Below the pieces are notes generated by a model. That model was not told where the DNA came from, did not search any database, and saw only the letters and a list, made by a program, of their open reading frames with translations. A DNA stretch of 6,062 nucleotides from Chloroflexota bacterium. GTDB taxonomy: Bacteria > Chloroflexota > Anaerolineae > Caldilineales > Caldilineaceae. Made by a program: the position numbers and the translations under genes. The number at the start of each line of letters is the position of its first letter. Within the stretch, counting starts at the first letter, position 1. The stretch covers positions 1 to 6,062 of the forward strand of contig JACQGT010000649.1 in assembly GCA_016199425.1 (NCBI GenBank), written 5' to 3'. Positions 1 through 3,259 of the stretch are shown piece after piece.

Positions 1-960
1 AAGCAGGGCCGCGTCCAGGATGTCGGGCCGGTTGGTGGCGGCAAGCACCACGATGCCGGTGTTCTTGTCGAATCCGTCGAGCTCCACCAGGATCTGGTTG
101 AGAGTCTGCTCCCGCTCGTCGTTGGAACCGCCCAGGCCCGAGCCGCGGTTGCGTCCCACTGCGTCGATTTCGTCGATAAAGATAATGCAGGGTGAGTTTT
201 TCTTGGCCTGCTCGAAGAGGTCACGCACCCGGCTGGCCCCCACACCCACAAACATCTCCACAAATTCCGAGCCGGAGATGCTGAAAAAAGGCACACCCGC
301 CTCGCCAGAGACCGCCTTCGCCATCAACGTTTTGCCTGTGCCGGGCGGCCCCACCAGCAGCACACCTTTGGGGATGCGCGCGCCCAGGGTGGCGAATTTC
401 TGGGGTTCTTTGAGGAATTCGACAACCTCTTCCAACTCCTGCTTGGCTTCGTCGCTGCCCGCCACATCGGCAAAGGTGACGGTGGGCTTGTCGCCGGTGA
501 ACATACGCGCCCGGCTCTTGCCAAAGCTGAAGGCCTGGTTGCCCGCGCCCTGGGCCTGACGCAATATAAAGACGAAAAAGACGGCAATCAGCAGGATGGG
601 GAGCAGGCCAAGCAGGACACCGCTGTAGACTTCCCAGCCACTCGGCTCCTCTACCACGAGATTAAGTGCGCCGATCTGTTCATTGGTCACGTTCAGGTTG
701 TGGAGCATCTCCACAAAACTGACGCCCGTCTCCTTGCGGGAACGGAGTTGTCGTTGTGACTTTTCTGTGACGATAATGTCATCGTTGTGAACCTGGATTT
801 GTGAAACCTGGCCGTTGCGTACCAGATCGGCCACTTCGGCAATAGAGACCGTTTCGAATACTGTGCTGTTGCGGTTGCCGAAGACAGTGTAGAAAAATGC
901 GCCCAGGGCAACAATCAGCAGGAAGTAGATCAGCCCATTGCGAAATCGTTTGGAATCCAT
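1..960 (-). CDS. ftsH: FtsH, ATP-dependent zinc metalloprotease (3' end cut off by window edge)
   Basis: FtsH is a membrane-anchored AAA+ protease that extracts and degrades misfolded membrane proteins and some short-lived regulators. The frame is open from the ATG at 960 to the left edge, giving the first 320 residues. Residues about 8-27 (GLIYFLLIVALGAFFYTVFG) form the first membrane segment. A short extracytoplasmic domain follows to about residue 108, then a second membrane segment at about 113-135. The AAA+ domain shows Walker A GPPGTGKT (204-211), pore-loop motif FVG (237-239), Walker B with FIDEID (D263, E264) and the start of the second region of homology, ATNRPD (308-313). The arginine fingers and the HEXXH protease site lie beyond the edge. 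The ATG at 960 fits the usual family N-terminus, but no strong Shine-Dalgarno sequence precedes it (only a weak GAG). A good promoter lies about 100 bp upstream. Identity is very secure. Confidence 0.97.
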   Translation of the reverse strand, partial: MDSKRFRNGLIYFLLIVALGAFFYTVFGNRNSTVFETVSIAEVADLVRNGQVSQIQVHNDDIIVTEKSQRQLRSRKETGVSFVEMLHNLNVTNEQIGALNLVVEEPSGWEVYSGVLLGLLPILLIAVFFVFILRQAQGAGNQAFSFGKSRARMFTGDKPTVTFADVAGSDEAKQELEEVVEFLKEPQKFATLGARIPKGVLLVGPPGTGKTLMAKAVSGEAGVPFFSISGSEFVEMFVGVGASRVRDLFEQAKKNSPCIIFIDEIDAVGRNRGSGLGGSNDEREQTLNQILVELDGFDKNTGIVVLAATNRPDILDAALL

Positions 961-1023
961 GTGATTACTCGGTTGCTCAGGAGGTGAATAGACGCAGCAG
1001 ATGCCCCTATTCCAGTGTTTGTC

Positions 1024-1049
1024 CGCTTCCCCATTGACGGGCGGAAGCG
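1024..1049 (-). promoter_or_regulatory. Hairpin in the ftsH 5' leader
   Basis: A perfect 7-bp inverted repeat (CGCTTCC / GGAAGCG on the minus-strand transcript) encloses a 12-nt loop. It would sit a few bases after the transcription start predicted from the promoter at 1059-1087, about 65 nt before the ftsH start codon. No U-run follows, so it is not a typical terminator. It could stabilise the transcript or affect its translation; that role is an inference. Confidence 0.4.
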
Positions 1050-1058
1050 ACCATTTGC

Positions 1059-1087
1059 AGTGTAGCACAGGACGATAGGTACGTCAA
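1059..1087 (-). promoter_or_regulatory. Sigma-70-type promoter for ftsH
   Basis: Read on the minus strand, TTGACG (1082-1087; 5 of 6 to TTGACA) is followed by an ideal 17-nt spacer and TACACT (1059-1064; 4 of 6 to TATAAT). A TGC just before the -10 gives an extended -10 element. Initiation is expected near 1052, leaving a leader of about 90 nt before the ftsH ATG. This is the best promoter-like sequence in the window and lies in the gap between the phosphoesterase stop and ftsH. Confidence 0.6.
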
Positions 1088-1184
1088 ACAAATGCGCCAA
1101 ACTTGCCCTGTCCTGTCTGCCATCGTAACAGTCTAACAGCTTGACAGACGAAGCGCAGTAGGGCGGCTTCCAGGCGGCGGGGAA

Positions 1185-1249
1185 CAGTTATCAGTCAACA
1201 GTAATCAGTCAATGCTGAGCACACGCCCACTGATAACTGCTCACTCCAT
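1185..1249. repeat. Heptanucleotide repeats in inverted arrangement between ftsH and the phosphoesterase gene
   Basis: The plus strand holds four contiguous 7-mers at 1185-1212: CAGTTAT, CAGTCAA, CAGTAAT, CAGTCAA. After a 16-base gap come ACTGATA, ACTGCTC and ACTCCAT at 1229-1249, i.e. the same family in reverse orientation. CAGTTATCAGT (1185-1195) and ACTGATAACTG (1229-1239) are perfect 11-bp inverted arms. A small palindrome, TGCTGAGCA (1213-1221), lies between them. The right arm overlaps the last two codons and the stop of the phosphoesterase gene. Its transcript could fold after that gene, but no U-run follows, so a terminator role is uncertain. Short tandem heptanucleotide repeats are known in filamentous cyanobacteria and similar genomes. 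Confidence 0.8.
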
Positions 1250-2110
1250 TCCCTCGTCAGCGTGAAGCGTAAACAGCGTAATCTCCGGGCGGCAGTTGAA
1301 GCGGAAAGGCAGGGGCCAGACGCCCAGCCCCCGGTTGGTGTAGACCTGGCGCGCCCCCACCCGGTAGAGGCCGATGGGGTAGCGCTCGCCGTAGCGGGGC
1401 AGAACGGGCGCCCGGGTCCACAGCCCCGCGCCGTCCGGTGTGGCGGAAGGGATGCGCACCTGCCCGCCGTGGCTGTGGCCGCTGAACTGGACCGCCACCG
1501 GCACGTCGGCCCGCACCACCCGGTCGAAGAAATCTGGCTCGTGAGCCAACAGCAGCGAGACAGCCCCCGGAGGCGCGCCATCCAGGGCGGCGCGGATGTC
1601 GGGCCGCCCGCTCCAGATGTCGTCTACACCGGCCACGAACAGCCCCGGTAACGCTTCCTCGCCCCGGTTGACGAGCAGACGCACGCGCGTCTCGGCCAGG
1701 AAATTGGAGACAGTAGTCCGATCGGTCCACAGGTCGTGGTTGCCCAGGATGGCATAGGCGGGCGCGTCCAGACCGCGCAGAGGCTCCACCAGCGCTTCGG
1801 ACTGGTGGGCGGTGCGGGTCACGTAGTCGCCGGTCAGAAAAACCAGGTCCGGGGTCAGGCGGTTGACCCGATCCACCGCGGAGAGCAACTTCTCCGGCCC
1901 GGTGTATTGGCCCAGATGGATGTCGGAAAGTTGGGCGATGCGCCGCCCGTTCAAGTGTTCTGGCAGATTCGGGATGGAGAGAGACTGCTCCACCACCTCC
2001 ACCCAGTTGGGTTCCAGCAGACGGGCGTAGCCATAACCGGCCGCGCCCGAAAGGGCCAGACCGCCGGCCAGTTGCAGAAAACGACGACGGGAGAGGAGGG
2101 AAGTTTTCAT
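1241..2110 (-). CDS. Tat-exported metallophosphoesterase (YkuE/YaeI-like)
   Basis: This 289-residue protein belongs to the calcineurin-like metallophosphoesterase superfamily, which hydrolyses phosphate esters with a two-metal centre. The N-terminus has a twin-arginine export motif, SRRRFLQ (7-13), followed by a hydrophobic stretch to about residue 30, so the enzyme likely acts outside the cytoplasm. All metal-site motifs are present in order: D63-I-H65, GD (94-95), GNHD (123-126), H190 in AHEPD, and GHSHGGQ (211-217). TNRGLG (258-263) is a further motif typical of the YkuE/YaeI group. The length is normal. The substrate cannot be read from sequence; relatives include phospholipid-type phosphodiesterases. 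The ATG at 2110 is chosen because it places the Tat motif correctly, although no Shine-Dalgarno is visible. The gene lies 69 bp downstream of the methyltransferase gene in the same direction with no obvious terminator between, so the two are probably cotranscribed. Confidence 0.93.
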   Translation of the reverse strand: MKTSLLSRRRFLQLAGGLALSGAAGYGYARLLEPNWVEVVEQSLSIPNLPEHLNGRRIAQLSDIHLGQYTGPEKLLSAVDRVNRLTPDLVFLTGDYVTRTAHQSEALVEPLRGLDAPAYAILGNHDLWTDRTTVSNFLAETRVRLLVNRGEEALPGLFVAGVDDIWSGRPDIRAALDGAPPGAVSLLLAHEPDFFDRVVRADVPVAVQFSGHSHGGQVRIPSATPDGAGLWTRAPVLPRYGERYPIGLYRVGARQVYTNRGLGVWPLPFRFNCRPEITLFTLHADEGME

Positions 2111-2150
2111 GTGGGGAGAACGACGGGGAGAGCGGGCGAGTTCCAGGTGA

Positions 2151-2200
2151 GTGGCAGGTGGCAGGTGGCAGCACTCCCTTCATCCCTTCATCCCTTCATC
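2151..2200. repeat. Tandem GTGGCAG heptamers and CCTTCATC octamers at the phosphoesterase-methyltransferase junction
   Basis: Three exact copies of GTGGCAG occupy 2151-2171, preceded by a decayed partial copy. After five bases, three exact copies of the octamer CCTTCATC occupy 2177-2200. The octamer block contains the methyltransferase stop codon (TGA, minus strand, 2180-2182) and encodes its last residues, DEGMKG. The rest of the block fills much of the 69-bp gap before the phosphoesterase start. Confidence 0.85.
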
Positions 2201-3004
2201 CCGACTTCCCCGCTGTCGTACCACTTCGTAGAGCAGCAGCGCCGTGGATGTCGCCAGGTTCAGGCTGTCGGCCACGCCGTGCATGGGAATCGTGACCGTC
2301 GCATCCGCCGCGGCCAGCCACTCGGCGCTCAGTCCGTCGGCCTCGCTGCCGGTGACAATCGCCACGGGGCCGGTCAGGTCTGTTGACGTGTAGACAGCCG
2401 TCGCGTCCGGTGTGGCCGCGATGGCGGCAATGCCCCGCGCCCGCAGCCAGGCGATGACCTCCGCGGTGGGCGCTTCGGCCACGGGAACGGTGAAGCGCGT
2501 GCCCAGGCTGGCCCGGATGACGTTGGGGTTGTGCAGATCCGTGCCGCCGGCGCAGAGGATCAGCCCGTCCACCCCGGCCGCGTCCGCCGTGCGCAGGATG
2601 GCCCCCACATTGCCCGGTTTCTCCGCGCCCTCCACCACCACCAGAAAGGGGTTGGCCGAGAGGGGCAGATCGTCCAGGCGGGTCTGGGTGTAGGGGATGA
2701 TGAGAACGATACCGCCGCTGTCGCCCCGGACGGCGATTTTGGCAAAGACTTCGGGGGAGACGGACAGGAGTTGTGAGTTAGGAGTTAGGAGTTGCGAGAG
2801 ACGGGCGGCGAGGTCTGCGTCGGTGGGCGCGATGAGTTCGGGGCAAAGGTAGACTTCGGCGGGGATGACGCCGGCGTCCAGGCAGCGGCGCACTTCCCGG
2901 CTGCCCTCCACGACAGTCTGCCGCGCCTGCTCCCGCTGGCGGCGGTTGGTCGAAAGGCGCACGACGTTTTTGATGCGGGGGTTGGCGGGGCTGGTGATGT
3001 GCAT
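2180..3004 (-). CDS. TrmH/SpoU-family RNA 2'-O-ribose methyltransferase
   Basis: This 274-residue protein transfers a methyl group from S-adenosylmethionine to a ribose 2'-hydroxyl in rRNA or tRNA. It begins ITSPANPRIK (residues 3-12), the usual opening of this family, which supports the ATG at 3004. An N-terminal L30e-like substrate-binding domain covers about residues 3-105. The SPOUT catalytic domain shows all three SpoU motifs: EGAEKPGNVGAILRTADAAG (125-144, with N132 and R138), VTGSEADGLS (217-226), and IPMHGVADSLNLATSTALLL (239-258, with the conserved SLN). The exact RNA target (rlmB, trmH or another type) cannot be assigned, so no symbol is given. Residues 71-80, QLLTPNSQLL, are encoded by a heptanucleotide repeat, and the last residues by an octamer repeat. 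No Shine-Dalgarno is seen: three bases upstream of the ATG begins another heptamer array. A plausible promoter lies at 3070-3097. It is probably the first gene of a unit with the phosphoesterase. Confidence 0.93.
   Translation of the reverse strand: MHITSPANPRIKNVVRLSTNRRQREQARQTVVEGSREVRRCLDAGVIPAEVYLCPELIAPTDADLAARLSQLLTPNSQLLSVSPEVFAKIAVRGDSGGIVLIIPYTQTRLDDLPLSANPFLVVVEGAEKPGNVGAILRTADAAGVDGLILCAGGTDLHNPNVIRASLGTRFTVPVAEAPTAEVIAWLRARGIAAIAATPDATAVYTSTDLTGPVAIVTGSEADGLSAEWLAAADATVTIPMHGVADSLNLATSTALLLYEVVRQRGSRDEGMKG
2766..2793. repeat. In-frame heptanucleotide repeat inside the methyltransferase gene
   Basis: Four contiguous 7-mers on the plus strand read AGGAGTT, GTGAGTT, AGGAGTT, AGGAGTT; on the coding strand the unit is AACTCCT. 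They encode residues 71-80, QLLTPNSQLL. Three 7-mers equal seven codons, so the peptide has a seven-residue period (QLLTPNS, then QLL). The array lies in the L30e-like domain, in the loop before SVSPEVFAKI, where a length change should be tolerated. Confidence 0.85.
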
Positions 3005-3007
3005 AGG

Positions 3008-3049
3008 GATTGGCGATTGGCGACTGGCGATTAGAGATTGGGGATTGGG
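3008..3049. repeat. Six heptanucleotide repeats in the methyltransferase leader
   Basis: Six uninterrupted 7-mers on the plus strand read GATTGGC, GATTGGC, GACTGGC, GATTAGA, GATTGGG, GATTGGG. They end three bases from the methyltransferase ATG (3002-3004), so they fill the position where a ribosome-binding site would be and most of the predicted 5' leader. In the transcript they read as pyrimidine-rich CAATC units with no Shine-Dalgarno match. Confidence 0.88.
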
Positions 3050-3069
3050 CGCAACGGCTTGAGAGTTTT

Positions 3070-3097
3070 ATTGTACACAGAAGCAGGGGAGTGTTGA
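3070..3097 (-). promoter_or_regulatory. Probable promoter for the methyltransferase-phosphoesterase unit
   Basis: Read on the minus strand, TCAACA (3092-3097; 4 of 6 to TTGACA) is separated by 16 nt from TACAAT (3070-3075; 5 of 6 to TATAAT). Initiation would fall near 3063, giving a leader of about 58 nt that is mostly the 3008-3049 heptamer array. It lies between the inverted-repeat element and the methyltransferase gene, where a promoter is expected. The spacer is slightly short and no transcript data are available. Confidence 0.45.
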
Positions 3098-3108
3098 AAA
3101 TCATTCTC

Positions 3109-3240
3109 GAGTCTACTGCAAAAAGGAGGATTTCACCGCGGAGACGCGGAGTGCGCGGAGAAATTCAGGAGAAAACCTCCGCGTGCCTCCACGCTCTCCG
3201 CGACTCCGCGGTGTGCTTCTTGGCTTTTTGCAGCGGAGTC
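3109..3240. repeat. Palindromic intergenic repeat element with imperfect terminal inverted repeats (MITE-like)
   Basis: The outer ends match as inverted repeats: 3109-3126 against the complement of 3223-3240 agree at 14 of 18 bases, sharing CTGCAAAAAG or its near copy. Inside, 3134-3160 pairs with 3187-3213 at 24 of 27 positions. Each arm is itself built from CGCGGAG units spaced about 8 bases apart. A 26-base loop separates the arms. The element starts 20 bp beyond the stop of the secreted-protein gene. A hairpin followed within nine bases by TTTTT on the minus strand could also end that transcript. Similar GCGGAG-rich palindromes occur as dispersed repeats in many environmental bacteria (from memory). 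No transposase is present, so mobility is an inference. Confidence 0.75.
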
Positions 3241-3259
3241 TATGCTCGGGCGGGGAATT

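Noticed and set aside
1001..1078. A 25-codon plus-strand frame 13 nt after a perfect AGGAGGTGA
   Set aside because: The spacing is too long for efficient initiation, the peptide has no recognisable feature, and the ftsH promoter and leader hairpin occupy the same bases on the other strand.
1257..2183. A 308-codon minus-strand frame overlapping the phosphoesterase
   Set aside because: It runs in another frame of the same DNA and lacks any motif, while the 1241-2110 frame has every metal-site motif in order.
3008..3049. CRISPR array
   Set aside because: The units are 7 bases and contiguous, with no unique spacers between them and no cas genes nearby.
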